The notes: generated by a model from the sequence alone, not told the origin. Numbered from the stretch's first letter, positions 21,231-30,861 are shown. The stretch: DNA of 64,000 nt from Streptomyces violaceusniger (GCA_005405945.1 BJHW01000001.1:4960001-5024000); one strand, 5' to 3'. Numbers and translations: made by a program.

Positions 21231-23712
21231 TCAGTCCCGCAGCAGGTCCGGGACGGCGTTGCCGTCCGGCTCGTCGCGGTCGCCCGAGACCACCGTCAGC
21301 CGCTGGGTGGCGCGGGTGAGCGCCACGTACAGCACCCGGAGTCCCGCCGGGGACTCGTCGGCGATCTCGGCGGGCGAGACCACGACCGTCGCGTCGTACT
21401 CCAGGCCCTTCGCCTCCAGGCTGCCCAGCGCCACCACCCGGTCGCCCAGGTCCGCCAGCCACTGACGGGCCTGGGCGCGCCGGTTCATCGCGACGACGAC
21501 GCCGACGGTGCCGTCCACCTCGTCCAGCAGCCGGACCGCCTCGCGGCGCGCGGCCGCGCCGAGGCCGCCGTCCGCGCCCGGTACGAAGCGCGGTGCCACG
21601 CCCGTGGAGCGGACCGCCTCGGGGGCGGGGTGCCCGGCATGGCGAGGGTGAGGACCTTGGTGGCCAGTTCGGCGATCTCCGCCGGGTTGCGGTAGTTGAC
21701 GGTGAGGGTGAAGCGGCGGCGCGGGCGGTTGCCGAGCGCCTCGTCCCGGGCCCGCCCCGCCTCGTCCGGGTCGGACCAGGAGCTCTGGGCCGGGTCGCCG
21801 ACGACCGTCCAGGTGGCGTGGCGGCCGCGACGTCCGATCATCCGCCACTGCATCGGGGTGAGGTCCTGCGCCTCGTCGACGATCACGTGGGCGTAGTCGG
21901 TGCGCTCCCGCTCGGCCCGCTCGGCCCGGCCGCGGCGGGGGCTGACCCGGTCGGCGTAGGTGGTCAGCTCCTCCAGACCGGTGAGCTGGTCCAGCGGATC
22001 GGCCTCGCGGGAGGCCGCGGGGCGGGCGGGGGTACCCAGGAGGGTGTTCAGCTCGTCCAGCAGCGCCACGTCGTGGACCGACAGCGGGCCCTGCCCGTCC
22101 GGGCCGAGCCGGCCGAGTGACCGGGCCACCTGACGGACCTCACGGGGCCCCAGCACCCGCCGTGACCAGCGGCTCAGCCGCTTCTCATCGGCCATGGCGG
22201 CGAGGACGGAGCGGGGCGTGAGCTCGGGCCACCAGGCGTCGAGGAACTCCTGGAAGGAGTCCTCGGAGGAGATGTCCTCGTCGAAGCCCTCCCGCGCCTC
22301 GGCGGCCAGCTCCGGGTCGGTGTACCGCCCGGGGGCGCCGGAGCGGGCCCACAGCGCGTCCAGGAGCAGCCGCCGGGCGCGGGGGCGCAGCAGGTTGACG
22401 GGCGCGGTGCCGCCCAGCGCGTGCTGGCGGATGGTGCGCAGCTCTTCGGCGTCCAGCTCGATCCGGGCGCCGAAGGCGACCACGCGCAGCCGCTCGGGCG
22501 GGCCGCCGGGTCTGGGCCCGGGCCGGTGCCGGGTCTGCCGCCGTCGCCGGGGGCGCCGAGCGCCGCGTCGAGGGTCAGCTGGCCGTTGTCGGGGGACGAC
22601 GGGGCCGGGGACTGGGCCGAGGCCGGTGCGGCGGCTCCGCGCGGCAGCTCCAGCGCGCCCCGGGCGGCCTTGCGCAGCACCTTCACCATCCGGGATGAGC
22701 CCTTGACGCGGGCCACGGCCGGAGTGTCGTACGTGGTGGCCTCGGCGCCCTCCACCAGCGAGCCCACCGCCCGGATGGCCACCTGGCCCTCCTCGCCCAG
22801 CGAGGGCAGTACGCCCTCGGTGTAGGCGACCAGCAGCGGGGTGGGGCTGACCACGAGGATGCCGCCCGCGTAGCGCCGCCGGTCCTGGTAGAGGAGGTAC
22901 GCCGCGCGGTGCAGCGCGACCGCCGTCTTGCCGGTGCCGGGGCCGCCCTCGACCTCGGTGACGGAGGCGGCGGGGGCGCGGATCACCTGGTCCTGCTCGG
23001 CCTGGATGGACGCCACGATGTCCCGCATGGTGTGGCCGCGCGCCTGGCCGAGCGCGGCCATCAGCGCGCCGTCGCCGACCACCGGCAGCGCCCCGCCGTC
23101 GAGGGTGGCGCTGAGCTCCGGGCGCAGCAGGTCGTCCTCGACGCCGAGCACCCGGCGGCCCTTGCTGCGGATCACCCGGCGGCGGACGACCCGGCCGGGG
23201 GCGACCGGGGTGGAGCGGTAGAAGGGCGCGGCGGCGGGCGCCCGCCAGTCGATCACCAGCGGGGCGTAGTCGGCGTCCAGGACGCCGATGCGGCCGATGT
23301 GCAACGTTTCGGCGATCTCCGCGCGGTCGCCGTCCGGGCCGGTGCGGATGGCGTCGTCGGCGGGCTCCACGGAGGTGTAGGCGCCGTCGGGGCCGCGCCG
23401 GCCGTCCTTGCCCGGCAGCAGATCGATGCGGCCGAAGAGGAAGTCCTCGAACTCGCTGTTCAGCCGGTTGAGGTGCACCCCGGCCCGGAAGACCTGGGCG
23501 TCCCGCTCGGCGAGCGCGCCGGGCGTCCCGACCTGGCCGCGCTTGGCGGCGTCGTCCATGAGGAACTCCGCCTCGTGGATCTTCTCCTCGAGGCGGCGGT
23601 ACACCCGGTCCAGATGCGCCTGCTCGATCCGGATCTCGCTGTCCCGGACCCCGTCCCCGCGGTCCCCCCGCGGTGCCGTCCGGTCGTCGTGCGTGGCGTT
23701 GTGCGCGGCCAC
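21231..23712 (-). CDS. HelD-type superfamily 1 helicase / RNA polymerase recycling ATPase, frame broken twice
   Basis: This is a large UvrD/Rep-like ATPase of the HelD family, which removes stalled RNA polymerase from DNA; some members protect against rifamycins. The N-terminus (RIEQAHLDRVYRRLEEKIHE) is the coiled-coil arm typical of HelD. Walker A is GGPGTGKTAVALHRA, and the DExQ box is VIVDEAQDLTPMQW. The C-terminal SF1 motifs are LEAKGLEYDATVVV and VLYVALTRATQRL. GTG 23712 has AGAAGGGGG 8-9 bases upstream. The frame breaks between about 22500 and 22553, and again at GGGG 21627-21630. Adding one base at each reconnects the domains into a protein of about 827 residues. Both are likely sequence artefacts. 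Confidence 0.88.
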
Positions 23713-23777
23713 CCAGGGGCCCCCTTCTGTGTCCTTAAGGGCAGCCGTCAACCGTACACCTCCCTGGACGGGGTTTC

Positions 23778-24542
23778 TCAGAGCCTGACCTGGGCCAGGC
23801 GCTGGCCGTCCAGGGTGCGGACCTCGAACCGCTCGATCTCGTCGGTGTTCATGGCGGCGCCGCCCTGGGCGTAGAGCGGCTCCTTGCTCCAGCGGGAGCC
23901 GTCCCCGTCCTTGACGCCGTAGCCGGACGTGGGCACGGCCCAGGTGGTGATGGTCTCCTCGTGGCCGTCCTTGCCGATGGCGACCAGGTCGCAGGTGCGC
24001 GGCCCCTTGAGGTTGCCCAGCTTGAGGGCGACGGAGGTGCCCCAGCCCTTCTGCTGCAGCGAGACGGAGGCGTCCACCTTGGTGACGGGGTCGACCGCGC
24101 TGAACTTCTGGCCCTGGTCGTACACCTGCTTGGAGGAGGAGGCCGCCACCTGACCCTTGTCCCCGCCGTCGTCGGAGCTCGCGGTGATGGCCGCTCCCGC
24201 GAGCGGGCCGCCGACGATCAGGACGGCGGCCGCGGCGACGAGGAAGAGACGCCGTCTGCCGGAGGCCTTGCGACTCGCCGAGACGTCGTCCATCAGCCGG
24301 TCGAGCAGTTCGGGCCCCGGGCGGGCGGTGACCACCGCCGGATCCGGGAGCGCGGTGCCGTCGGCGGCGGTGGCGTACTCGGCCAGCAGCGGCGGGATGC
24401 CCATCAGCTCGTCGAGCTCGGCGGCGCACCGCTCGCACCCGATGAGGTGGTCCTCGAAGCGCGCCGCGTCGGCGGGGTCGAGCACCCCGAGCGCATAGGC
24501 GCCGACCGCGGTGTGCTGCTGGTCGTCCGCTGCCGGCATCAT
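23778..24542 (-). CDS. rsuA: Zinc-finger anti-sigma factor, RsuA-like
   Basis: This is a membrane-bound anti-sigma factor (254 residues) for the ECF sigma factor encoded just upstream. The N-terminal zinc-binding domain has H32-x3-C36-x2-C39. A single membrane helix spans about residues 99-121, so the finger faces the cytoplasm and the C-terminal 130 residues lie outside. Its ATG overlaps the sigma stop codon (ATGA), which ensures matched synthesis. Its position next to a SigU-like sigma factor between the helicase and nnaR fits rsuA of S. coelicolor. The name rests on synteny recalled from memory. Confidence 0.88.
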   Translation of the reverse strand: MMPAADDQQHTAVGAYALGVLDPADAARFEDHLIGCERCAAELDELMGIPPLLAEYATAADGTALPDPAVVTARPGPELLDRLMDDVSASRKASGRRRLFLVAAAAVLIVGGPLAGAAITASSDDGGDKGQVAASSSKQVYDQGQKFSAVDPVTKVDASVSLQQKGWGTSVALKLGNLKGPRTCDLVAIGKDGHEETITTWAVPTSGYGVKDGDGSRWSKEPLYAQGGAAMNTDEIERFEVRTLDGQRLAQVRL

Positions 24543-25060
24543 GCCGTGACCCCCCGTTCCTCGAGCGAGAGCTTCAGGGAGCGCAGCGCGTAGAAGACCC
24601 GGGACCTCACCGTCCCGGCGGGAACGCCCAGCACTTCGGCCGCCTCACTCACCGTCCGTCCCTTGAAGTATGTCTCGACGAGGGCCGCTCTATGTGCATC
24701 GGTGAGGTCATTCAGCGCGTCAGAAATGGTCATCTGGCGCAATGCGCGGTCGATGTCGTCCGCGGCGGGCATCACATGGAGCGGCGCCGCGTCCACTTCG
24801 TGGGGACGTGCGCGGCGTTGGCGGTGGCCGTCGATGACGATGCGACGGGCCACGGTCACCAGCCAGGGTCGTACCGATCCTCCGGAGCGCCGCAGTTGGT
24901 CGGCGTTGCGCCAGGCGCGCAGGAGGGTCTCCTGGACCACGTCCTCGGCGCGGTGCCGGTCGCCCGCGACCAGGCGCAGGACGAAGGCGAGAAGCGGGCC
25001 TGCGTGCTCCGCGTAGAGCGCGCGCATGAGCGCGTCGTCCGGTGTCGTCCTCTCGGTCAC
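24539..25060 (-). CDS. sigU: ECF RNA polymerase sigma factor, SigU-like
   Basis: This is an ECF sigma factor of 173 residues. Region 2 is seen in LLAFVLRLV and DVVQETLLRAWRNADQL, and region 4 in the helix-turn-helix VSEAAEVLGVPAGTVRSRVF. The GTG at 25060 gives VTERTTPDDALMRALYAEH; the RBS is weak, and longer in-frame starts add sequence unlike the family. It is co-transcribed with its anti-sigma factor. In S. coelicolor SigU is linked to cell-envelope and secretion functions; transfer of that role is inference. Confidence 0.9.
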   Translation of the reverse strand: MTERTTPDDALMRALYAEHAGPLLAFVLRLVAGDRHRAEDVVQETLLRAWRNADQLRRSGGSVRPWLVTVARRIVIDGHRQRRARPHEVDAAPLHVMPAADDIDRALRQMTISDALNDLTDAHRAALVETYFKGRTVSEAAEVLGVPAGTVRSRVFYALRSLKLSLEERGVTA

Positions 25061-25260
25061 GAGGGCATCTTTGCGTACGCAAGCCGTCGGGTCGAGGGGG
25101 GTACGGGCTGGAAACGCTCGCCGTTCATCGGCCACCATGTGATGTACATCCCATTTCCGGACTGAACATCTCCCGCTGTGCGGTGCGTACTTGAGTCCGA
25201 GTAAGGCCGACGCCGGGCGGGCGACGGCCATCAGGAAGGGCTCCCTCCCCAAATCCGCCC

Positions 25261-25293
25261 CGCAGGCCCCGGTCCCCCCATCCGGGGCCTGCG
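25261..25293. terminator. Hairpin terminator after the CGNR gene
   Basis: A perfect 12-bp stem (CGCAGGCCCCGG at 25261-25272 with 25282-25293) has a 9-base loop. It lies 29 bases past the stop of the CGNR regulator gene on the minus strand and should separate that unit from sigU. Confidence 0.75.
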
Positions 25294-25321
25294 TCATGTC
25301 CGGGTCGTGGCTGAATATCGC

Positions 25322-25924
25322 TCATGTTTTGCTGATGCTCGGGTTTACACGACGGCGGTGACGGGCAACCCGCTCGCGGTTTCCGCAGACTTCGCTGGAG
25401 CACCAGCGGCGCCGGCGGCCGCGTGAGGTGTCGAGGTAGACCAGCGAGCAGGTCTCCCCCTCACAGCGCCGCAACTGCCCGCGCGCCACCGGGTCGGTGA
25501 GCAACTGCACCGCGTCCCGGGCGATCTGGGAGAGCAGCGCACCGCAGTCCGGCTTCCCGGCGAGGGCGCGCACCAGGGTGCCGTCGGGGGTCCGTACGGC
25601 GCGCAGGGCGGGCGGGGCGGTGGCGGCCAGCGCGTTCATCCGCTCCAGATCGGCGGCCGCGGCATGGCCCTCGACCTCGGTGTGGACGATGCGGTGCAGC
25701 AGGTCGCGGGCGGCCCGGAAGCGGACGAGCCAGCGGTGGTCCACGGCCTCGAGCGAGGTGTCGCCGGGCACCAGACCGGCGCCCAGCAGCCACACCCTGA
25801 GGGGCTCCACCCCGCGGAGCCGCTCGACGGGCGCCTCGCTGAGCCGGCCGCCGACCGTGGCCACCAGGTCCAGGCAGATCCGCCCCGAGTCGAACCGCAG
25901 GTCGTAGGGAGACGCCGACGCCAT
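25322..25924 (-). CDS. CGNR zinc finger protein
   Basis: This is a putative transcription regulator (200 residues) with an ABATE-like N-terminal domain (DSGRICLDLVATVGGR) and a C-terminal CGNR zinc finger. The finger reads C-E-G-E-T-C-SLVYLD and C-SSEVCGNRERVARHRRR, with the defining CGNR motif. Ligand and targets are unknown; the N-terminal domain is thought to bind a stress-related ligand. ATG 25924 is the start, with AAGGGGTGACGGGAAC upstream. It lies downstream of nnaR on the same strand, separated by a GC-rich repeat element. Confidence 0.85.
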   Translation of the reverse strand: MASASPYDLRFDSGRICLDLVATVGGRLSEAPVERLRGVEPLRVWLLGAGLVPGDTSLEAVDHRWLVRFRAARDLLHRIVHTEVEGHAAAADLERMNALAATAPPALRAVRTPDGTLVRALAGKPDCGALLSQIARDAVQLLTDPVARGQLRRCEGETCSLVYLDTSRGRRRRWCSSEVCGNRERVARHRRRVNPSISKT

Positions 25925-26008
25925 GTTCCCGTCACCCCTTCGGGGAAGGCCCGATCCGGTCACCCTTCAGAGTGCCCGCCCCACGTGTTACCCGTAACCC
26001 CCTCAACC

Positions 26009-26095
26009 CAGCCCCTCCGGCATTCCAGCCCCTCCGGCGATTGAGGAGCGGGGCCCGGGGCGGACCCCGGCGGGGTCCGGGGCGGAGCCCCGGCA
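26009..26095. repeat. Streptomyces-type dispersed intergenic element
   Basis: CCAGCCCCTCCGGC is present twice (from about 26009 and 26027), followed by GATTGAGGAGCGGGG and a hairpin (CGGACCCC at 26061-26068 with 26072-26079). Elements of this kind (AGCCCCTCCGGCG...TTGAGGAGCGGGG) are common between Streptomyces genes. It lies between nnaR and the CGNR gene and may end nnaR transcription. Confidence 0.55.
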
Positions 26096-26104
26096 ACAGA
26101 ACAG

Positions 26105-27269
26105 CTACGCGCCCCCGTACTTCGTGTCGGCCGACGGATCGAGCGCCAGCCGATACCCCGCTTGACCACCGTCTGGATGAGCTTCGGCGAGCCGAGAGCC
26201 GTCCGCAGCCGAGCCATCGCCGTCTCCACCGCGTGCTCATCCCGCCCCGCCCCGGCAGCGACCGCAGCAGCTCCGACCGCGCCACGACCCAGCCGGGCCG
26301 GCGGGCCAGAGCCCGCAGCAACGCCATCCCGGCGGGCGGCACCGTACGCAGCTCCCCGTCCACGACCACCGCGTGGCCACGGATCTCCAGCCGCCGCCCG
26401 GCGACCGGCAACGGCCGCACCCGCCCCGGCAGTTCCGCGGTCAGCAGCTGCGCGAGCGGCCCGAGCCGGAACCGTTCGGGCTGGGAGGTGGGGACGTCGT
26501 GGGCCTCCAGCGGCAGCGCGGTGACCGGCCCGACACACGCGGGCAGCACATCATGGCGTAGCGCATCCAGCAGTTCCTCGCGCATCCCGCGCCGCTCCGC
26601 CCGGTCCAGCAGGCTCGCGGCGGCGGGCGCGCTGGTGAAGGTGACGGCGTCGAGAGCACGGGCGACCGTCGCGTCCAGCAGCCGGTCCACGGGCCCGATG
26701 TCCTCCGGTGGCATCCAGCGGTACACCGGCACCCCGACCACCTCCGCTCCCCCGGCCCGCAGCGACTCGACGAACCCGGGCAGCGGCTCGCCGTGCAGCT
26801 GGACGGCGATGCGGTGCCCCTCGACGCCCTCCTCCAGCAGCCGCTCGAGCACCTCGGCCATCGACTCGGAGGCCGGGTACCACTCCTCGGTGAGCCCGGC
26901 GGCCCGGATCGCCCCGCGCACCTTGGGCCCGCGGGCCAGCAGCCGCACCTCGCGGAGCCGGGCCAGCAGGGCGTCGCCCAGGCCCCAGCCGTCGGCGGCC
27001 TCGACCCAGCCGCGGAAGCCTATGGCGGTGGTGGCGACCACGACATCGGGTGCGCTGTCGATCAACTGCTTGGTGGCGGCGAGGAGTTCGGAGTCGTCGG
27101 CCAGCGGCACGATCCGCAGCGCGGGCGCGTACATCACCTCCGCGCCGCGGCGCCGCAGCAGGGCGCCCAGCTCATCCGCGCGGCGCGCGGCGGTGACCCC
27201 CACGGTGAATCCGGCGAGAGGGCCGACGGGCACCTCGTCGCCCGCGGCTCCGGTCTGTTCTCGGTGCAT
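26105..27269 (-). CDS. nnaR: Uroporphyrinogen-III synthase-like response regulator NnaR, frame broken twice
   Basis: This is a fusion of a HemD-like domain (residues about 18-270; FTVGVTAARRADELGALLRRRG, FTSAPAA) with a C-terminal OmpR-type winged helix (LEIRGHAVVVDGELRTV, RPGWVVARSELLRSLPG, ETAMARLRTALG). In S. coelicolor the same protein, NnaR, activates nitrate and nitrite assimilation genes together with GlnR. The neighbouring narK supports the assignment. ATG 27269 starts MHREQTGAAGDE. The frame is lost at CCCC 26250-26253 and again at CCCC 26156-26159. Adding one base at each gives GAGRDEHAVETA and KRGYRLALDPSADTKYGGA, ending at TAG 26105-26107. The breaks are probably sequence errors. 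Confidence 0.88.
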
Positions 27270-27494
27270 GGCTCTCGTCCCGATCTCCCGATCTCCCGAT
27301 TCACTCGCGTATGGGCGCCTTCGGTTGCGCATCCTGTCGCCGTCCCGTGTCGGTGGCGGTTCACGGAGGTTTCCCAGGCGTAACGGAGTGGACGGCCGAG
27401 GGCTTCCCCGGCCGACCGTACGGCCCCGAACCGCCGGGGCGTCCCGGGCCCCGGGACGCCCCCTCGGCGGCCAGCTCAGACCTCGGCGGCCCGC

Positions 27495-28894
27495 TCAGAC
27501 GTCCGCGTAGGCGGGTTGCCGCTCCGAGCGCGGATCCTGCGCACCCGCCTGGGCGGCGGACGCCGCGGCCGGGCGGCGGGCGCCACGCAGGTATACGGCC
27601 CAGGTGACCGCGGAGCACACCGCGTAGAAGCCGAGGAAGGAGACGAAGGCGGGGGTGCCGGAGTGTGCGCTCGCGAACGACTCCCGGAAGGCGAGGTTGA
27701 TCGCGAGCCCGCCGAGCGCGCCGACCGCCCCGATCAGCCCCATCGCCGCGCCCGACAGCCGCCGCCCGTAGGCCGCGGCCTCCTCGCCCGCCAGGCCGCG
27801 GGCCACGGCCTTCGCCTGGAAGATGCCGGGGATCATCTTGAAGGTGGAGCCGTTGCCGAGCCCGCTGAGGACGAAGAGGGCGATGAAGCCCACGAGGAAG
27901 ACGGCCAGCGACTTCTGCGCGGAGGCGTAGACGACCACGACGGTCGCGGCGGCCATGGCGGCGAAGGTCCACAGCGTGATCTTCGCGCCGCCGTGGGCGT
28001 CGGCGAGCCGGCCGCCGACGGGGCGGATGAGCGAGCCGAGCAGCGGGCCGATGAAGGTGAGCGAGGCGGCCTGGAGCGGGGTGCGGTCGAACTGGTTCTG
28101 CAGCACAAGGCCGAAGGCGAAGCTGTAGCCGATGAACGAGCCGAAGGTGCCGATGTAGAGCAGCGACATGATCCAGGTGTGGGCGTCCCGCGCCGCCTCC
28201 CTGGCCGCCCCGGTGTCGTTGCGCACCGGCGCCAGGTTGTCCATGAACAGCGCGGAGAGCGCCGCCGCGACGACGATCAGCGGGATGTAGACGGCGAGCA
28301 CGAGCCGCGGATGGGCCGCCCCGGCGGTGCCGATCACCAGCAGCCCGACCAACTGGATCACGGGGACGCCGATGTTGCCGCCGCCCGCGTTGAGGCCGAG
28401 CGCCCAGCCCTTCCTGCGCAGCGGGTAGAAGGAGTTGATGTTGGTCATGGACGAGGCGAAGTTGCCGCCCCCTACGCCGGTGAGCGCCGCGACCACCATG
28501 AAGGTGGTGTACGAGGTCCCGGGCTCCATCACCACGGCGGCGGCGATCGCGGGCACGAGCAGCATCCCCGCGCTGACGATCGTCCAGTTGCGCCCGCCGA
28601 ACCGCGCGACGGCGAAGGTGTACGGCACCCGCAGCACCCCGCCCACCAGCGTGGGCATCGCGACGAGGAAGAACTTCCCGGCCGCGTCGACGCCGTACTC
28701 CGGCCCCATGAACAGCACCATCACCGACCACAGGCTCCAGATGGAGAAGCCGATGTGCTCGGAGAGGATGGAGAAGACCAGGTTCCGGGCGGCGATCCGC
28801 TCCCCCTTCTCCCTCCAGAACCTCTCGTCCTCCGGGTCCCACTGCTCGATCCAGCGGCCCCCTTGCGCGCGGCGGTGGTGGTCGGGGCAGTCAT
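27495..28894 (-). CDS. narK: Nitrate/nitrite transporter NarK (MFS), frame broken near the start
   Basis: This is a major facilitator transporter with 12 predicted helices for nitrate uptake or nitrite exchange. After RWIEQWDPEDERFWREKGER, which is typical of actinobacterial NarK, come conserved glycine-rich stretches: GVGGGNFASSMTNINSFYP in helix 5 and GLNAGGGNIGVPVIQL. These correspond to the nitrate signature motifs. ATG 28894 has TGGAGG 5 bases upstream and encodes MTAPTTTAARKG. The frame is then lost at CCCCC 28858-28862, where one more base gives KGGRWIEQW. The remainder is intact. It lies upstream of nnaR on the same strand, with a GlnR-like box in its promoter region. Confidence 0.9.
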
Positions 28895-28963
28895 CACGCC
28901 TCCACAGTTCTCGGTGTCGCTGCCCGACGGTAGGGACGGCGGATTTCCGGGCTGTGGCGGCAG

Positions 28964-28990
28964 GTGACGCGGACGAAACCTTGCTCTCAC
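28964..28990. promoter_or_regulatory. Putative GlnR box upstream of narK
   Basis: GTGAC (28964-28968), a 6-base spacer and GAAAC (28975-28979) match the GlnR element gTnAc-n6-GaAAc exactly. After another 6 bases, CTCAC at 28986-28990 is a weaker third subsite. The box lies 70-96 bases upstream of the narK start. GlnR is the global nitrogen regulator of Streptomyces and controls narK in S. coelicolor. Binding here is inferred. Confidence 0.55.
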
Positions 28991-29166
28991 CCGGGGGCCG
29001 GGTGGCGGTGAGGGGGATTCCCGACGGTCCCCGGTGCCCCGGCTCCCGCGCCCCGGGGATTCCCTCGTGCGGTGGAGCCGTGCCCATCGCATACGCGACG
29101 GGAGGAATCGCCCGGTACCGTACGCGGTGCACCGCCCGCCCTGCCCTGCCCCGCCGGAGGAACGCC

Positions 29167-29529
29167 ATGAGCAGCCAGCCGGATCACCCGCATGTGCCCG
29201 TCATCCCACAGCCGCCGATGACGCGGGACGCCTTGCGGGAAGCGGTCAAACGGCTCGACCTCGCGCGCATCGCCGAGTTCGACCGCGAGCTGGGCGAGGC
29301 GTTCGACCGCGCCGTTCAGACCGCTTCGACCACGCCGATGCGGCTGTTCCTGGAGAAGTGGGCGACCGTCGTCGCGATCGAACGCCACCCCGGCAGGTTC
29401 CACGCCATGCGCGAGGCGGAGCGCGTCACCGGCGATCCGGGGGCCACGGAAGAGGAGTTCCGGGCCGCGCAACAGACCATCACGCGCATCCTCCGCGAGG
29501 CGTCCGCCGAGACCGGGGCCGCCGGGTGA
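29167..29529 (+). CDS. DUF6247-like protein, possible antitoxin
   Basis: This is a 120-residue soluble, mostly helical protein (DALREAVKRLDLARIAEFDREL, TPMRLFLEKWATVVAIE). ATG 29167 follows GGAGGAACGCC. I place it tentatively in the DUF6247-type families found in Streptomyces. It overlaps the next gene by four bases (GTGA), so the two are translationally coupled. Gene order and sizes resemble an antitoxin-toxin pair. No DNA-binding motif is obvious. Confidence 0.65.
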   Translation: MSSQPDHPHVPVIPQPPMTRDALREAVKRLDLARIAEFDRELGEAFDRAVQTASTTPMRLFLEKWATVVAIERHPGRFHAMREAERVTGDPGATEEEFRAAQQTITRILREASAETGAAG

Positions 29530-29813
29530 ACGCACGGGGCGAAGGCGTCGAGGACGCCGTCGGCTGGGCCTGGGAGTACAACCCCGACGCCGAGTGGGTC
29601 GTCGGCGGCATGAAGGACACGGACCGGTGCGCGGTCGAGGTGATCGGCAGCGCTCTGGCCGATCTCGCGGCCCAGGGGCTCGGCCCGGACGGTCTCCTCG
29701 ACGACGACCCCGAGCCCCATCGCCTGCGCACGTACAGCGTCGAGACGATGCTCGTCTGGTACCAGGTGATTCCGCATCGCAAGCGCGTCTACCTCAACCG
29801 CGTCAATCTCTGA
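29526..29813 (+). CDS. Small protein, possible RelE/ParE-like toxin
   Basis: This is a 95-residue protein starting at GTG 29526 inside the stop codon of the preceding gene. The C-terminal half (RLRTYSVETMLVWYQVIPH, then KRVYLNRVNL) has the strand pattern, with late basic residues, of RelE/ParE-type toxins. The N-terminal part is acidic and Trp-rich (AVGWAWEYNPDAEWVVGG). The catalytic residues of RelE cannot be confirmed. Its end overlaps the convergent LysR gene by 11 bases. Function as a toxin is inference. Confidence 0.6.
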   Translation: MNARGEGVEDAVGWAWEYNPDAEWVVGGMKDTDRCAVEVIGSALADLAAQGLGPDGLLDDDPEPHRLRTYSVETMLVWYQVIPHRKRVYLNRVNL

Positions 29814-30774
29814 TCATCATCGCGCCCGCCTCGGGGTGCGGCAGCCAGGCGCCCGGTGGGCGGTGGAGCCAGCCGGACGCGGTGGCAAGCGCGCGGGCCG
29901 CGGCGTGGAGGGCGTCCAGGCCGGGGTGGCTGAGGCCCTTGCGCCACACGACGGAGACCGGGGAGAGCGGAACGGGCTCGGTGAGGGGGCGCAGCACCGC
30001 GCCGGGGAGGTGGGTGAACACCTCGCTGGCCAGCACCGACCAGCGGCGCTTGGTCACCACCCGGATGAACTCCTCGTCCCCGTCGATCTCCGGGAACGGC
30101 TCCGCCATCGCGATCCCGCGTCCCGCGAAGAGCTGGGCGGCCAGGTCCGTCCACTCGGTGGTGGTGTCGTTGCCCGCCGCCGCGTACAGGGTCTCGCCCG
30201 CGAGCGCGGACAGCGGGATCTCCTCGAGCCGGGCCAGCGGGTGGTCCTCGCGCAGGACCACGGCGATGCGCTCGTAGCGGATCAGCCGGTGGTCCAGCCG
30301 GGCGAGCACGGCGGGGTCGAGGCCGCGGGCCCGGCCGAAGGAGACGTCGAGGCGTCCGGCGAGGAGTTCGGCGGCGGCCCCGGCCAGTCCGCTGTGGAAG
30401 CGGGCCACCAGCTCGGTCTCGGGGCCGATGCGGCGCCGCGCCTCCGCCAGCACCTGGCTTCCGGTGCTCACCGGGGCGCTGACGTCCACCAGCAGCGGCC
30501 GCTGCTCGGCCCCGCTGAAGGCCGCTGCCAGGTCGTCCTGGGCCTGGAGCACCCGCCGGGCGTACGGCAGCAGCCGTTCACCCGCGGCCGTGAGGGCGAC
30601 CTGGCGGGTGGTACGGACGAACAGCTCCGCGCCCAACTCCCGCTCCAGGCGCCGGACGTCGCGGCTGAGGGCCTGCTGGGCGACGTAGAGGCGGGCGGCG
30701 GCGCGGGTGAAGTGCAGCTCGTCGGCGACGGCGGTGAAGGCGCGCAGCAGGCGCGGTTCGATGTCCCGGTTCAC
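29803..30774 (-). CDS. LysR family transcriptional regulator
   Basis: This protein (about 323 residues) has an N-terminal winged helix (RAFTAVADELHFTRAAARL, then QQALSRDVRRLERELGAELF). A periplasmic-binding-like effector domain follows from about residue 90. I take GTG 30774 as start because it gives VNRDIEPRLLRAF, matching the family. The ATG at 30801 lies within the repeat array and is also in frame. The gene starts inside a run of four 23-base direct repeats, which may be its own operator. Its target is unknown; no clear divergent partner gene adjoins it. Confidence 0.85.
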   Translation of the reverse strand: MNRDIEPRLLRAFTAVADELHFTRAAARLYVAQQALSRDVRRLERELGAELFVRTTRQVALTAAGERLLPYARRVLQAQDDLAAAFSGAEQRPLLVDVSAPVSTGSQVLAEARRRIGPETELVARFHSGLAGAAAELLAGRLDVSFGRARGLDPAVLARLDHRLIRYERIAVVLREDHPLARLEEIPLSALAGETLYAAAGNDTTTEWTDLAAQLFAGRGIAMAEPFPEIDGDEEFIRVVTKRRWSVLASEVFTHLPGAVLRPLTEPVPLSPVSVVWRKGLSHPGLDALHAAARALATASGWLHRPPGAWLPHPEAGAMMIRD

Positions 30775-30861
30775 CCGCACATGGTGACCGAGTTCGCCCA
30801 CGCATGGTGACCGAGTTCACCCGCACATGGTGACCGAGTTCGCCCGCGCATGGTGATCGAC
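30770..30861. repeat. Four 23-bp direct repeats at the LysR gene start
   Basis: The unit TTC[A/G]CCC[G/A]C[A/G]C followed by ATGGTGACCGAG is repeated four times without gaps (30770, 30793, 30816, 30839). Copies 1 and 3 are identical in the first half, as are the second halves of copies 1-3. Each holds the near-palindrome GGTGACC. The spacing is about two helical turns, as expected for cooperative protein binding. The array covers the start codon and upstream region of the LysR gene. Confidence 0.75.

Noticed and set aside
27516..28967. Long plus-strand frame opposite narK
   Set aside because: It is a shadow of the transporter gene, without helices or a family match.
30770..30861. CRISPR array
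   Set aside because: The 23-bp repeats are contiguous with no unique spacers and no cas genes are nearby.
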